Position numbers and translations under genes: made by a program | NCBI GenBank assembly: GCA_017305715.1 | Contig: JAFKKG010000018.1 | Span: forward strand, 1-64,000 | DNA length: 64,000 nt | Direction of reading: 5' to 3' | Origin: Hyphomicrobiales bacterium | GTDB taxonomy: Bacteria > Pseudomonadota > Alphaproteobacteria > Rhizobiales > Xanthobacteraceae | Part shown: positions 1-9,835 of the stretch, in pieces | How positions within the stretch are numbered: position 1 is the stretch's first letter | How the letters are laid out: every line of letters begins with the position of its first letter | Notes under the pieces: model-generated | What the model saw: only the letters and a program-made list of their open reading frames with translations | Told to the model about the DNA's origin: nothing | The model's database searches: none

Positions 1-439
1 TCTCATGTGCGTCGTGCACAAAACAAAATGCACATGAGCATACAGGTCCAGCGGAGAACACCCGGCCTTCCCTGCGCAATGGCTTTACGGCTTATGGCGA
101 GCTCTCCCCGGAGAACGGCTCTTTTGCCTCCGTTGCGCCCTGGAAAGTCAAACGCCTCCAGGTGCATTGACGCCAGCAACGCGGCGTCGGGACCACACGC
201 TTTTGCCGTACGCCTCCGCCACGACCGTCTCCGTGACATCGACGTCCACCGCAACCCGCCCAACGTCCGTGACGACGGCCGACGCCCTTCTGACCAGGAC
301 GGGATGGATGTAGATGTAGCGCCGAGTCCGATTTCGGAAAAGCGAAATATTTTTCATTCCGGGGCTTGACATCGCTTACGGAAAACAGAAGGACTGATTT
401 GCCCGACGGGTTGAAATGTCGCACCTACTCTCGCCACAT
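1..439. other. No gene recognised at the left edge
   Basis: I see no convincing gene here. The open frames on both strands are short, arginine- or proline-rich and resemble no family. There is no credible ribosome binding site. It may be the downstream region of a gene outside the window. Confidence 0.5.
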
Positions 440-518
440 CGTCATTTGCGAGCGCAGCGAAGCAATCCATGCCTCGGCTTGGAGCAATATGGATTGCTTC
501 ACTCCGCGCGCAATGACG
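440..518. repeat. Imperfect palindromic repeat (REP-like)
   Basis: The two arms are near-perfect reverse complements. The left arm starts GTCATTTGCGAGCGCAGCGA and the right arm ends in CGCGCGCAATGACG, with GCAATCCAT and ATGGATTGC in the inner stems. This is the style of dispersed palindrome known from Bradyrhizobium and Rhodopseudomonas genomes. It lies 16 nt beyond the stop of the minus-strand DapA-like gene, so it may form a hairpin at that transcript's 3' end. Confidence 0.8.
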
Positions 519-534
519 GGAGACGGCGCCCCAA

Positions 535-1410
535 CTACCCGACATCCCTTAGCGCCGCTTCCACCACCTTGCGCTGGTCGGCCGTCAGCGCCGTTTGCGG
601 CGGGACGGGATCGCCGACGGGGTAGCCCTGGATTTCCAGTCCGGCCTTGATGCAGGCGGCGAGGTTGAAGCGCGCAAAGGCTTCGTTGATCCGCCACAGC
701 CTGCGCTGCAGCGTCATCGCCTCGTCCCAGCGCTTGGCCTTGCCGAGATTGTAGAGCTCGACGCTCTGGCGCGGGATGATGCAGGCCGGGCCCGCCATCC
801 AGCCTACCCCGCCGATCAGCATCACCGCGACAGGAATATGGGCGGAGGCCGAGAACACGCGGATCGAATCGCCGCAGCGGTTCATGATCGACAGCAGCCG
901 GCCGGTATTGGTCGAGGCGTCCTTGATATAGCCGATGCGCGGATGGGCGGCTAACCGCTCGATGACGTCGAGTGTCAGATCGGAGCGCTGGAATTGCGGG
1001 TTGGTGTAGATCACGACGGGGACATCGACCGCATCGGCAATGGCGCGGAAGTAGGATTCCACCTGCGCGTCCGAAATCGGAAAATACGCTTCGAGGATCG
1101 CGAGGATGCCGTCGGCGCCGAGCTTTTGATACGCCTTCGCCTGCGCCACCGCGTCGGCCGTCGAGGTCGAGGCGACCCCGGCAATGACAGGCACGCGGCC
1201 CCTCGCCGCCTCGATCGTGGTCTGCACCACCGCCGTACGCTGAGCCTGGTTGAGATAAGCGAACTCGCCGGTCGAACCGAGCGGTGTCAGCCCGTGGACG
1301 CCCGATGTGATGAGATCGTCGCAAAGCCGGCCAAGGACCTCGGTGCGGATGTCACCCTCGGGGTCAATCGGTGAAACCAGATAGGGAAAGACGCCGTGCA
1401 GATCAGCCAT
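535..1410 (-). CDS. DapA-like (dihydrodipicolinate synthase family) aldolase/lyase
   Basis: This is a 291-residue protein with the TIM-barrel fold of the DapA/N-acetylneuraminate lyase family, which makes or breaks C-C bonds through a Schiff base. The signature [14 protein letters not shown] is at about residues 38-50. The Schiff-base lysine is K163 in YIKDAS and the catalytic tyrosine is Y135 in IYTNP. I start at the ATG giving [10 protein letters not shown], because the longer frame adds 28 residues not seen in the family. No lysine-biosynthesis neighbours are present and the next gene is flagellin. A role in sugar-acid or hydroxy-acid catabolism is as likely as DapA itself. The substrate cannot be assigned. 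Confidence 0.85.
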   Translation of the reverse strand: MADLHGVFPYLVSPIDPEGDIRTEVLGRLCDDLITSGVHGLTPLGSTGEFAYLNQAQRTAVVQTTIEAARGRVPVIAGVASTSTADAVAQAKAYQKLGADGILAILEAYFPISDAQVESYFRAIADAVDVPVVIYTNPQFQRSDLTLDVIERLAAHPRIGYIKDASTNTGRLLSIMNRCGDSIRVFSASAHIPVAVMLIGGVGWMAGPACIIPRQSVELYNLGKAKRWDEAMTLQRRLWRINEAFARFNLAACIKAGLEIQGYPVGDPVPPQTALTADQRKVVEAALRDVG

Positions 1411-1494
1411 GGGGAGAATGCCTTTGCGAGCCAGGAGCGGAACGAGCCGCGCTACCCCCTCTGGTACCACATGGAATCTGGTTAACAATCGCAT

Positions 1495-1526
1495 AAGAAA
1501 AAGCGGCAGGGTTGCCCCTGCCGCTT
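1495..1526 (-). terminator. Rho-independent terminator of flagellin gene
   Basis: An 11-bp perfect stem pairs AAGCGGCAGGG (1501-1511) with CCCTGCCGCTT (1516-1526) around a 4-nt loop. Read on the minus strand it is followed by a T-rich run. It starts 25 nt beyond the flagellin stop codon. Confidence 0.85.
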
Positions 1527-1550
1527 CATTCTCGATAGTGCCTGCCTCAA

Positions 1551-3143
1551 TTAGCGGAGCAGCTGGAGCACGCTCTGCTGGCTCTGGTTGGCCAGCGCCA
1601 GCGCGGACACCGCGATCGACTGGCGGGTCGACAGCGCCTGGCTGTTCGCCGCTTCCTCGTTGGTGTCGGCCAGCGTCAGGTTCGACGAGCCGGTCTGCAG
1701 CACGTTGATCAGATTCTTCGAGAAGTCCTGACGGATCTGCACGATCGACAGGTTCGAACCAAGGGTGGACGCCTGCGTGCGAAGGGTGCTCGAAGCGCTG
1801 TTGAGGGTCGAAATGGCCTTGCTCGCCGAAGAGTTGTCGAGGAAGTCCGTGCCAGCCGTCAACTTCGACAGGCCGAGGCCGACCGAATTGAACGTCACGC
1901 CCTGGATGTTCAGCGTCGACTTGCCTGTTTCGTTGAAGGTCAGCTTGAGCTGATCGCCATTGAGCAGGTTGACGCCGTTATACGAAGCGTCCTGGGAGGT
2001 CGACGTGATCTGGTCCAGAATGTTGTTGTACTGCGACACGAGGTTGGCACGGATCGAAAGTGCGGCCGGGTCCTGAACCGGAGCAGAGACCGTAGAGGAC
2101 GCGAAAGGAGAGCCGGCTGTCGAGACGGCCGTGCCACCAATTGCGCCAATCGTCGAAGACGCCGCGTCGTTGGTCGTCGAAATGGTGATCTTGCCGGTCG
2201 AGTCGATCGAAGCGAGCAGATTATTGGATGCGAGCTTGTTGTTGAGGTCGTTCAGGCTCTTGACGGTACCACCGGTGCCATCGCCGAAGGTGATGCTAGT
2301 GGCGGTGCCGTTACCGGTCGCGCCGATCGTCAGGGTCTTGCCGTCGAGAATGCCGGCAGCGGCGTTATTGATACCACGTGCGGTGGTGCCCGCGGTGAGA
2401 CCGACCTTCGCAAGCACCGTGCCGCCCAGGGTCAGGTCCGACGTCGTGCCGGTGTTGAGCGTAAGTTTGCCGCCCGAAACAGCCACGGACGCGCCGCCAG
2501 TGATCGAGTTGATCTTGGCGACCAGGGTGGATACGTCATCCGTGACGTTGAGCTGGTTGCCGGTTGCACCCGATGCCACGAAGGTGATCGCGGTACCATT
2601 GACGGTCAGCGTATCGGACGTGGTGACATTCGAGGCCAGGTTGTCCGACGCTGCGGCGGCGGTGCCAGACAGCTTGGTCGCGCCGGTGATAGACGTCGCG
2701 CCGGGAGTCGTGGTGTTGTCGTTGAAAATCTGAACACCGACGACCGCACTGCTCGTGCGGGCGAAACCGCGGAGATCGTCAGCGGAAGCGGTCGAATCGG
2801 CCGTTCCCGAGAAGGACGACTTGGCCGAGTAGCCAACCGATGCCTGCAGCGCCTGGTTGGCAACCGACTTCGCGGAATCGACCAGCTTCTGGATCGAGGT
2901 GATACCGGTGTTGGCAGCCTGCAGAACCTGCACGCCGTTGCCGATGCCATCGAGGAGGTTGTTGATGTCGCTGGCGCGGTTGTCGAGACCCTGGGCGGTG
3001 AAGAAGTTGGTCGGGTTGTCGAGAGCGGTGTTGACCTTCTTGCCCGTCGACAGGCGGCTCTGGGTGGTCGAGAGCAGGTCAGCGGTGGACTGCAGGGAGA
3101 GGAGGTTCTGACGAACCGATGCGGAGAGAACGATACCGGACAT
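1551..3143 (-). CDS. fliC: Flagellin
   Basis: This 530-residue flagellin polymerises into the flagellar filament after export through the flagellar type III system. The N-terminal D0/D1 region (about 1-140) includes [20 protein letters not shown] and [20 protein letters not shown]. The C-terminal D1/D0 region (about 430-530) ends [10 protein letters not shown]. The central part (about 145-400) is rich in Thr, Ser, Gly and Ala and is the variable surface-exposed portion. There is no cleaved signal, as expected. The start is supported by AAGGA just upstream of the ATG. A strong terminator follows, so the gene looks monocistronic. No other flagellar genes are in the window, which suggests a dispersed flagellin copy. 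Several paralogues are usual in Bradyrhizobium. Confidence 0.95.
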   Translation of the reverse strand: MSGIVLSASVRQNLLSLQSTADLLSTTQSRLSTGKKVNTALDNPTNFFTAQGLDNRASDINNLLDGIGNGVQVLQAANTGITSIQKLVDSAKSVANQALQASVGYSAKSSFSGTADSTASADDLRGFARTSSAVVGVQIFNDNTTTPGATSITGATKLSGTAAAASDNLASNVTTSDTLTVNGTAITFVASGATGNQLNVTDDVSTLVAKINSITGGASVAVSGGKLTLNTGTTSDLTLGGTVLAKVGLTAGTTARGINNAAAGILDGKTLTIGATGNGTATSITFGDGTGGTVKSLNDLNNKLASNNLLASIDSTGKITISTTNDAASSTIGAIGGTAVSTAGSPFASSTVSAPVQDPAALSIRANLVSQYNNILDQITSTSQDASYNGVNLLNGDQLKLTFNETGKSTLNIQGVTFNSVGLGLSKLTAGTDFLDNSSASKAISTLNSASSTLRTQASTLGSNLSIVQIRQDFSKNLINVLQTGSSNLTLADTNEEAANSQALSTRQSIAVSALALANQSQQSVLQLLR

Positions 3144-3392
3144 TGTCTTTTCCTTCTGGGTTGAAAGTCAATTCTTTGACCTTCGCAGCAATAGCCAGCA
3201 GACTTTAACAAGGCCTCAACACGCAGGCTTGCATTCTAGGCAAACGGCCAAAGCCCGTAGTACTACCGGGCAAGGATGCCGGGACTTGCTTAAGAAAGGA
3301 ATAAAGCCGTAACCGACCGCGTGACCAGGACGCCTGTCGTGGGCCTTGAGCGCTTGCGGACGACATGCGCCGATTCAGCTCGTCACGCCCTG

Positions 3393-3450
3393 GTTTTTTG
3401 ATTTGACGCGGTTTCTTTACGCGAACCGGCGTTCGCTTCGCCGGAAAACG
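3393..3450. repeat. Dispersed repeat, inverted copy of the one at 29541
   Basis: The reverse complement of this stretch closely matches the first part of the element at 29541-29604, sharing the blocks GCGTTTTC, CCGGTTCGCGT and CGCGTCAAATCAAAAA. It contains a short stem (CCGGCG...CGCCGG). It directly abuts the 3' end of the minus-strand outer-membrane protein gene and may act as its transcript end. Confidence 0.75.
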
Positions 3451-3452
3451 CG

Positions 3453-5162
3453 TTAGTTCAACCCGTCCAGCTTGTACGAGGCCTGGATGAATCCGCCGTA
3501 GCGTTCGGTGCGGACCGGCAGGGTCTGGCAGGGGCAATCGGTGCCGAAGATGTTGGTGGTTGCGCTCGGGGCCCACATCGCCCAGTAGCGGCCACCCGCG
3601 CCGACGCTGAAGGATTTTCCGATCGCATACGACAGGATCGCCTCGAGCTGCACGCCGTGCCCGGTGCCAGCTTCCGGGGAAACGGTATTGGCGACGTCGG
3701 TGCGCAGCACATGATTGTCGGTGCCGGCGAAATTCGCAAACGGCAGATAGGCGGCGTCCGCCGTCAGCGTCCATCCGTCAAGCACCTTGACCACGCCATT
3801 GATGCCGACCCTGAACGAATTCCATTTGGTGCTCTCGGTGATGGCAAGCGTGGAATTCGGGATCGAGGGGACGCAGTCGGAGAAACGGTTGGCGATCTGG
3901 ATGCAGCCGGATGCCGACTTGTCTTCCCTGAAATAATTGTAGCCGACGAAGCCGCCGATATTGGCGCTGGGTCCGCGGAACAGCGAGTAACCGACGTCGA
4001 TCGTGGCGTAGCCGATCTCGCCGGTCACGCTCGAGAGCGTGTTCGAATAGGGTACCGTTCCGTTGAACAGCAGCCAATCCTCGTCATGCATGCTGCCCGA
4101 CAGGGTCTTTCCGCCGCCGACAAAACCCTTCAGGAAGATGTTGGACGACGAGTCGATGCGGCCGAACACCTCGCCCGACGCGGCCGTGGTGTCGTAGGTG
4201 AGCCGCGAGACCAGCATGTTCTGCATGGCCTGATTGGTGGTTGCGCCGAGATCCTTCTGGAAACGGCCGGACGAGTACCAGGTGCGCCCGCCGATTTCGA
4301 CCTCGATGCCGGGAACGCCGCCTGTATCGGTCGTACCTCTCAGGCGATACTCCGATTCCGACGGCTGAAAGCTCGCCTCGCCATCGACACCGATCCTGTA
4401 ATTCAGGCCGACCTTGACGGTTTGCAGGTTCTGGCTGACCGAACTCGTGCCGCCCGCCGTTTGCAGATAGCCGTCGGGGAGCGGCGGCACAACCTGGCGG
4501 TAGCTTTGTGGCGTGGCCAGGTTGAGATCGCCGAAACGCGAATAGTCATATTCCAGCCTGAACGACCAGGCCGGCGTGATCGCCCGTTCCACACCGGCGC
4601 CGGCGGTCCATCCCCACCGCGTGCCGTCAAAACCGGTCGAGGGAAAAACCAGCGGGTTGGATGTGATGTCGATCCGCTCCTGCAACCAGGCGCCGCCGGC
4701 CTTGGCATAGATCAGCGTACGCCCCTGGCTACCGGCCGCCCAGCCGGCACGGCCGGTCAGGCTGCCGCCGAGACCCGGATGAACACGGCAGTTGGCGGAG
4801 ATGAAGAAGCCCGATGATGCAAGGCAGGTTGCGCTGCCGTCGCTGACAAAACCGGAGACATCCGCCTCGGCGCCGAGAACGAATTTCGAGTTTGGAATTT
4901 GCCAGTTGTAACCAGCCTGCCCTCCGCCCAGAAACGCCGGGCCCCTGACTGTCCCGCCGTAGATCGGCGCGCCGGCGGGATCGGAAAACTGCGAACTGGC
5001 GGAGCCCGCGCCGAGATGCGCGCCGGCATAGAGCCCGGTCCACGACCACGCCGGCGCATAGGCCGGAATGACGTCAGGCATGTCTGCCGCATTGGCGGGA
5101 TTGGCACCCGGGAGACTGGAACCCACCAGCAGACCAAGAACCGCAACCAAAACTGTTTTCAT
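3453..5162 (-). CDS. Outer-membrane beta-barrel protein, apparently two barrels in tandem
   Basis: This is 569 residues from the chosen ATG, which begins MKTVLVAVLG and leaves a clean signal peptide (cleavage near PANA-AD, about residue 26). Residues ~27-260 look like a complete Omp25/RopB-type eight-stranded barrel: PAWSWTGLYAGAHLGAGS opens it, GGGQAGYNWQ follows, and it ends LQTVKVGLNYRIG, which resembles a normal C-terminal strand. Residues ~290-569 form a second beta-rich region (EVGRIDSS-like strands, DVGYSLF, GGFVGYNYF, FIQASYKLDGLN) without obvious relation to the first. Family proteins are usually 200-280 residues, so this one is about double. No partner genes adjoin it. The function is unknown; a structural or surface-interaction role is possible. 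Confidence 0.75.
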   Translation of the reverse strand: MKTVLVAVLGLLVGSSLPGANPANAADMPDVIPAYAPAWSWTGLYAGAHLGAGSASSQFSDPAGAPIYGGTVRGPAFLGGGQAGYNWQIPNSKFVLGAEADVSGFVSDGSATCLASSGFFISANCRVHPGLGGSLTGRAGWAAGSQGRTLIYAKAGGAWLQERIDITSNPLVFPSTGFDGTRWGWTAGAGVERAITPAWSFRLEYDYSRFGDLNLATPQSYRQVVPPLPDGYLQTAGGTSSVSQNLQTVKVGLNYRIGVDGEASFQPSESEYRLRGTTDTGGVPGIEVEIGGRTWYSSGRFQKDLGATTNQAMQNMLVSRLTYDTTAASGEVFGRIDSSSNIFLKGFVGGGKTLSGSMHDEDWLLFNGTVPYSNTLSSVTGEIGYATIDVGYSLFRGPSANIGGFVGYNYFREDKSASGCIQIANRFSDCVPSIPNSTLAITESTKWNSFRVGINGVVKVLDGWTLTADAAYLPFANFAGTDNHVLRTDVANTVSPEAGTGHGVQLEAILSYAIGKSFSVGAGGRYWAMWAPSATTNIFGTDCPCQTLPVRTERYGGFIQASYKLDGLN

Positions 5163-5309
5163 CGACGCAACCCAAAACTGTTGCCGGCTACTTCCGGCAA
5201 TCAAGGTCGGTCGAAATACTTAAGAAACCATATGCGTTGACGATTGGGTAACCCTAATATTTGGTTTCGAATTGAGTTCCGCGTCTCGCTGCACATCTCA
5301 CGCTTGCTA

Positions 5310-5396
5310 GTCATGCCCAGCCTTGTGCCGGGCACCCACGTCTTGCAGTCTGACAGCAAGAAGGACGTGGATGGCCGGGACAAGCCCGGCCATGAC
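5310..5396. repeat. Palindromic repeat (REP-like)
   Basis: The arms GTCATGCCCAGCCTTGTGCC and GGCCGGGACAAGCCCGGCCA are approximately inverted, with inner arms CCACGTCTTGC and AAGGACGTGG. It is a second, different dispersed palindrome type known in Bradyrhizobium-like genomes. It lies between the outer-membrane protein gene and the 3' end of the aminopeptidase gene, about 50 nt from the aminopeptidase stop. Confidence 0.8.
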
Positions 5397-5445
5397 GGAA
5401 AATGAAACTCGATCCAATCTCTTTGCGCCAGATGCCGCTACTGCG

Positions 5446-8073
5446 CTATTTCCGGGCGCTGATCCATGCATCCACCGCCGGCAGCGCGCGGGCCGTGAGG
5501 TCGGCCGAGATCGCAATGGTTTCCACCGCCCTCGCCGTCGTCACGCGGCCGCCGGAAGTGGCCTGCGCCGGCGCGAAGGCGAGGAGTTCGGCGGCATGGG
5601 CCTCGTCGCTGAAATTGGTCATGAAGCTGGCGACGAACTGATCGCGGAACGAAGGTCCCTGCCGCGCCAGCAGCGTATCGAAGTTCGCCTTCACGAAATC
5701 CCAGGCCAGATCAGGCTGCTCGCCGGAACCGGCAACCGTGCCGATCACGCCGCTGACGATCGTGCCCGGCATCTCATCGGTCAGGGTCAGCGCCAGCGTG
5801 GCGCGGGCCAGGGCGGCGTCGCGCGCGCTGGCGGCGGCGAAATAGTAGCGCAGGCGTTCGTTGGTCACGGTACTCTTGCGCGCCAGCGCCAGCAGCGTGT
5901 CGTAAGTGGCAGCATCGGCAGTGAGGCCGACCAGATGGGTGACGGAATCGCGCAGCGCGTTCGGCAGCGACTTTGGATCCTGCAGGAAGGAAGCGAAACG
6001 CCGTTTTGCCTCGGCGATCATTTCCTCGTCGCCGAATTCGCCGAGGGTGCGGATCAGGCTGCCGCGAAGCAGGCTGGCATCGTCGTCGCCCGAGCCGCTG
6101 CCATCCCAGCCGAGCCTGTCGAACACGGTGCGCAACCTGGCGCGGGCATAGGCCTGCAGCGCCGGACGTTCGGCGCGGCCGCGCGACAGGCGGTTGAGCG
6201 CACCCATCGTGCCGATCACCTGGTCCCACACCGGACGGCGGTCATCGGCGCGGAGCGTCTCGACCAGCGCGAGATAGGACGGCGGTTCGGCGCGGCCGGC
6301 CTGCACCATCGCCCAGCTATCGGCGAGAAAATTGACGCGGTCTTCCGGCGCGAGCTGCGTCAGCGATTTCGCCAGCGCGGCGCGGCTCGCCGGGCCGTAT
6401 TCGACCCGGTAATAGCCGATGTCGCCGAGATTGACCTTGATCGCCTCGCCGCAGGATCCAGCGGGAATTTCAGTGCTGCCTTGCAGCAGCACGACCTCTG
6501 GTGCCTTGGCGCCCGGCGGCCCGAATGCGACCGGCACCTGCCATTGGCGCGGCGGCAACGGCGCCGTCTTCAGCGGTGCCACGACAAAGCGGTCCTGCCG
6601 CAGCGTCAGGCGCTGCGCTGCGCCACTGCAGGATGTCTCGGCTACTATCAGCGGCACGCCGTCCTGCTCGGTAAAGGATGCGGCGATGCCGGTCACCGGC
6701 TTGTGGGCGACGCTCTCCAGCGCCTGCCAGAGATCGGCGGTCGTGGTGTTGCCGTAGGCGTGATCCGCCATGTATTTGCGGATGCCGTCGCGAAACATTT
6801 TCTCGCCGAGATAATTCTCCAGCATCCGGATCAGCGCCTGACCCTTGTTGTAGGTGATGGCGTCGAACGCCACCATCGCCTCGCTCTCGCTCGCCACCGC
6901 TTGCTGGATCGGATGCGAGGTGCGCCGCGCATCGAGCGCCAGCGCGAACTGCTTCTGGCCGTAGCCGTTCAGCCAGCTCTGCCATTGCGGATAAAACTGC
7001 TCCGACGCCTTGGTCGCCATCCAGGTGGCAAAGCCCTCGTTGAGCCACAGATTGTCCCACCACGCCATGGTGACGAGATCGCCGAACCATTGATGCGCCA
7101 TCTCATGGGCGATGATGTTAAAGATCGGGCGGCGCGCGGTGTCCGCGTTGGTGGCGGGATCGAACAGCAACCGGCTCTCGAAGAAGGTGATGCCGCCCCA
7201 GTTCTCCATCGCGCCGCCAAAACCGCCGGGCACCGCGATCAGATCGAGCTTGGGTAGTGGATATCTGACGCCGAAATAATCGTTGAACCAGGCCAGCAGT
7301 TTGACGGCGCTGTCGAGCGCGAACTGCCCCTTCGCGGCCTTGCCCATGGTGGCGACGATGCCGACCGTGACGCCGTCGATCTCGGCGGTGATCCGTTCGA
7401 GTTCGCCAACGGTCAGCACGAACAGATAGGTCGACATTTTCGGTGTCGGCGCGAAGGTGACCTGCTTGAGGTCTTGCCCGAACGCCTCTTCACGCACGAC
7501 GGGCATGTTGCCGACCGCGAGAAGATTGCGCGGCACCGTCACTTGCAGGGCAAAGATCGCCTTGAACGCCGGCTCGTCCCAGCACGGAAAAATCCGCCGC
7601 GCGTCCGACGGTTCGAGCTTGCTCGACAGCATGCGCCTGGTACCGGCGTCGGTCGGATAGTCGACCGTGAAAAGGCCGGTGCCGAACTTGTTGATCTGCG
7701 ACGTGAAGGCGATGCGCAGCTTGTGCCGGCCGATGGCGATGCTTTGCGGAAATGTGAAGGTCGCGGTTTCGGCAGTGGCATCCTGCGCGACCTCCGCGCG
7801 CTGCGCGTCGCCGTCGATGGTGACGGCGTCGAATGTGGTGCCGACGGCATTGAGCACGATCCGCGCGGTGGCCTCGCGCACCTCGATCTCGACGCTCTCG
7901 ACGCCCGATAGCGTCAAGCCCACCATGTCGGGCTTGAGCTCGATCGCGTAATTGATCGGAACGACGTTCTTCGGCAGCTTGCCGGGCGTGGCGTCGAAGG
8001 AGAACACCTGCTCGGCCAACGCCGCGCCGGATATCGACACCATCAGTGCGAGTGTTGCGGCGAGCCGGCGCAT
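5446..8073 (-). CDS. Exported M1-family zinc aminopeptidase
   Basis: This 875-residue M1 (PepN/ERAP-like) metallopeptidase removes N-terminal residues from peptides. The exopeptidase motif GAMEN is at residues 287-291. The zinc motif HEMAH gives H323, E324 and H327, and the distal ligand is E346 in NEGFA. The C-terminal half (about 530-875) is the helical ERAP1-C-like domain. The chosen ATG begins MRRLAATLALMVSISGAALA, a signal peptide ending at about residue 20. The longer frame adds 59 basic residues that would hide it. Secretion to the periplasm is therefore likely, unlike cytoplasmic E. coli PepN. It lies 19 nt downstream of pgm and may be co-transcribed with it. Confidence 0.93.
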   Translation of the reverse strand: MRRLAATLALMVSISGAALAEQVFSFDATPGKLPKNVVPINYAIELKPDMVGLTLSGVESVEIEVREATARIVLNAVGTTFDAVTIDGDAQRAEVAQDATAETATFTFPQSIAIGRHKLRIAFTSQINKFGTGLFTVDYPTDAGTRRMLSSKLEPSDARRIFPCWDEPAFKAIFALQVTVPRNLLAVGNMPVVREEAFGQDLKQVTFAPTPKMSTYLFVLTVGELERITAEIDGVTVGIVATMGKAAKGQFALDSAVKLLAWFNDYFGVRYPLPKLDLIAVPGGFGGAMENWGGITFFESRLLFDPATNADTARRPIFNIIAHEMAHQWFGDLVTMAWWDNLWLNEGFATWMATKASEQFYPQWQSWLNGYGQKQFALALDARRTSHPIQQAVASESEAMVAFDAITYNKGQALIRMLENYLGEKMFRDGIRKYMADHAYGNTTTADLWQALESVAHKPVTGIAASFTEQDGVPLIVAETSCSGAAQRLTLRQDRFVVAPLKTAPLPPRQWQVPVAFGPPGAKAPEVVLLQGSTEIPAGSCGEAIKVNLGDIGYYRVEYGPASRAALAKSLTQLAPEDRVNFLADSWAMVQAGRAEPPSYLALVETLRADDRRPVWDQVIGTMGALNRLSRGRAERPALQAYARARLRTVFDRLGWDGSGSGDDDASLLRGSLIRTLGEFGDEEMIAEAKRRFASFLQDPKSLPNALRDSVTHLVGLTADAATYDTLLALARKSTVTNERLRYYFAAASARDAALARATLALTLTDEMPGTIVSGVIGTVAGSGEQPDLAWDFVKANFDTLLARQGPSFRDQFVASFMTNFSDEAHAAELLAFAPAQATSGGRVTTARAVETIAISADLTARALPAVDAWISARK

Positions 8074-8092
8074 GGTCGGAGCGCCTTTCAAG

Positions 8093-9733
8093 TCAAAAGG
8101 CCTTGGCAATCGCGGCTTTGGCGTCATCCTGGATACGGCCCAGATGATCCCCGTCGCGAAAACTCTCGGCGTAAATCTTGTAGACGTCTTCGGTGCCGGA
8201 CGGCCGCGCGGCGAACCAGCCCTGAGCGGTCTCGACCTTGATGCCGCCAAAGGCTTGATCGTTGCCGGGCGCCCTGGTGCGGATCGCCGTCACCTTCTCG
8301 CCGGCGAGCTCCTTCAGGCCGAGTTGCTCCGGCCCGAGCGCCTTCAGCGCATTCTTCTGCGCGGGCGTCGCCGGCACATCGATCCGCGCATAGAAGGGCG
8401 TGCCGAGCTCGGCCGTCAGGCCTGCGAACAACTGGCTGGGATCGCGCCCGGTTTTGGCGAGGATTTCGGCGGCCAGCAGCCCCATCACGACGCCGTCCTT
8501 GTCGGTGGTCCACACCGATCCGTCCCGCTTGAGGAACGAGGCGCCGGCGCTTTCCTCGCCGGCAAAGCCGAAGCCGCCGGAGCCGAGACCCTCGACAAAC
8601 CATTTGAAGCCGACGGGCGTTTCGACCAGCCTGCGGTTCAGTTTCTTCGCGACGCGATCGATGATCGAGGAGGAGACGATGGTCTTGCCGATCGCGGCAT
8701 TGGCCCCCCATTGCGGCCGGTGCGCGAACAGATAGGCGATCGCAGCCGCAAGGTAATGGTTCGGGTTCATCAACCCGCCGGTGCGCGTCACGATGCCATG
8801 GCGATCGGCATCGGTATCGTTGGCAAAGGCGACGTCGAATTTGTCGCGCATCTGGATCAGGCTCGCCATCGCATAGGGCGAAGAGCAATCCATGCGGATC
8901 TTGCCGTCCCAGTCCGCGGTCATGAAGCGGAAGGTGGGATCGACGGCATCGTTCACGACCGTGGCGTTGATGCCGTAATGGTCGATGACCGGCTGCCAGT
9001 AATGCACGGCGGCGCCGCCCAGCGGATCGATGCCGATTTTCACACCCGATGATTTGACCAGCGCCAGGTCCACGGTGTTGCCGAGATCGGCGACATAGGG
9101 GCGGACGTAATCGTACAGATGCGTCGTCGATGCCTTGCGGGCCCGCTCGTAAGGCATCCGCGTCACGCCCTTCATGTCGGCTTGCATGAAGGCGTTGGCG
9201 GCTTTCTCGACTTTGGCCGTGACATCCGTGTCAGCCGGGCCGCCATGCGGCGGATTGTATTTGTAGCCGCCGTCCTCCGGCGGGTTATGTGACGGCGTGA
9301 TGACGACGCCATCGGCAAGGCCGGAGGTGCGTCCCTTGTTGTAGCTCAGGATCGCGTGCGAGATGACGGGCGTTGGCGTGTAGCCACCGTGCTCGTCGAT
9401 CATGATCTCGACACCGTTGGCGGCAAATACTTCCACCGCGCTCGCCAGCGCCGGTTCCGCCAGCGCGTGGGTGTCGATGCCAATGAACAGCGGGCCGGTC
9501 AGGCCGGTCTCGCGGCGGTAATCGCAGATCGCCTGCGTCGTCGCCAGGATGTGGTTTTCGTTGAAGGAGTTTTTCAGCGACGAGCCGCGGTGGCCCGAGG
9601 TGCCGAAAGCGACGCGCTGGGCGGGATCGGCCGGATCGGGCTTACCGGAAAAATAAGCCGTCACCAGACGCGGAACATTGACGAGATCAGCGGAATCGAC
9701 CGGTTTACCCGCGGCAGGATTGGATGCAGTCAC
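8093..9733 (-). CDS. pgm: Phosphoglucomutase (alpha-D-glucose phosphate-specific)
   Basis: It interconverts glucose 1-phosphate and glucose 6-phosphate, feeding glycogen, trehalose and exopolysaccharide synthesis. The catalytic phosphoserine is S148 in TPSHNPPEDGG. AFGTSGHRG at about 42-50 and the C-terminal phosphate-binding RPSGTED are present. I chose the GTG start, which gives 546 residues, the length of E. coli Pgm. GAGAGG lies just upstream of it, whereas the upstream in-frame starts add a non-family extension. The gene precedes the exported aminopeptidase on the same strand. Confidence 0.95.
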   Translation of the reverse strand: MTASNPAAGKPVDSADLVNVPRLVTAYFSGKPDPADPAQRVAFGTSGHRGSSLKNSFNENHILATTQAICDYRRETGLTGPLFIGIDTHALAEPALASAVEVFAANGVEIMIDEHGGYTPTPVISHAILSYNKGRTSGLADGVVITPSHNPPEDGGYKYNPPHGGPADTDVTAKVEKAANAFMQADMKGVTRMPYERARKASTTHLYDYVRPYVADLGNTVDLALVKSSGVKIGIDPLGGAAVHYWQPVIDHYGINATVVNDAVDPTFRFMTADWDGKIRMDCSSPYAMASLIQMRDKFDVAFANDTDADRHGIVTRTGGLMNPNHYLAAAIAYLFAHRPQWGANAAIGKTIVSSSIIDRVAKKLNRRLVETPVGFKWFVEGLGSGGFGFAGEESAGASFLKRDGSVWTTDKDGVVMGLLAAEILAKTGRDPSQLFAGLTAELGTPFYARIDVPATPAQKNALKALGPEQLGLKELAGEKVTAIRTRAPGNDQAFGGIKVETAQGWFAARPSGTEDVYKIYAESFRDGDHLGRIQDDAKAAIAKAF

Positions 9734-9835
9734 ATGGCCTCTCAAGACAGATGGTGTCCTGCCAAACATACGCGAAAGCGTGGCCTCCGGCAAAAGGATG
9801 GCGCGCTCAAATCGAAGGCGGCCCGGCCCGATCGC

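Noticed and set aside
5323-7257. 644-codon plus-strand open frame opposite the M1 aminopeptidase gene
   Set aside because: It is Arg/His-rich shadow sequence. The aminopeptidase on the other strand has all catalytic motifs.
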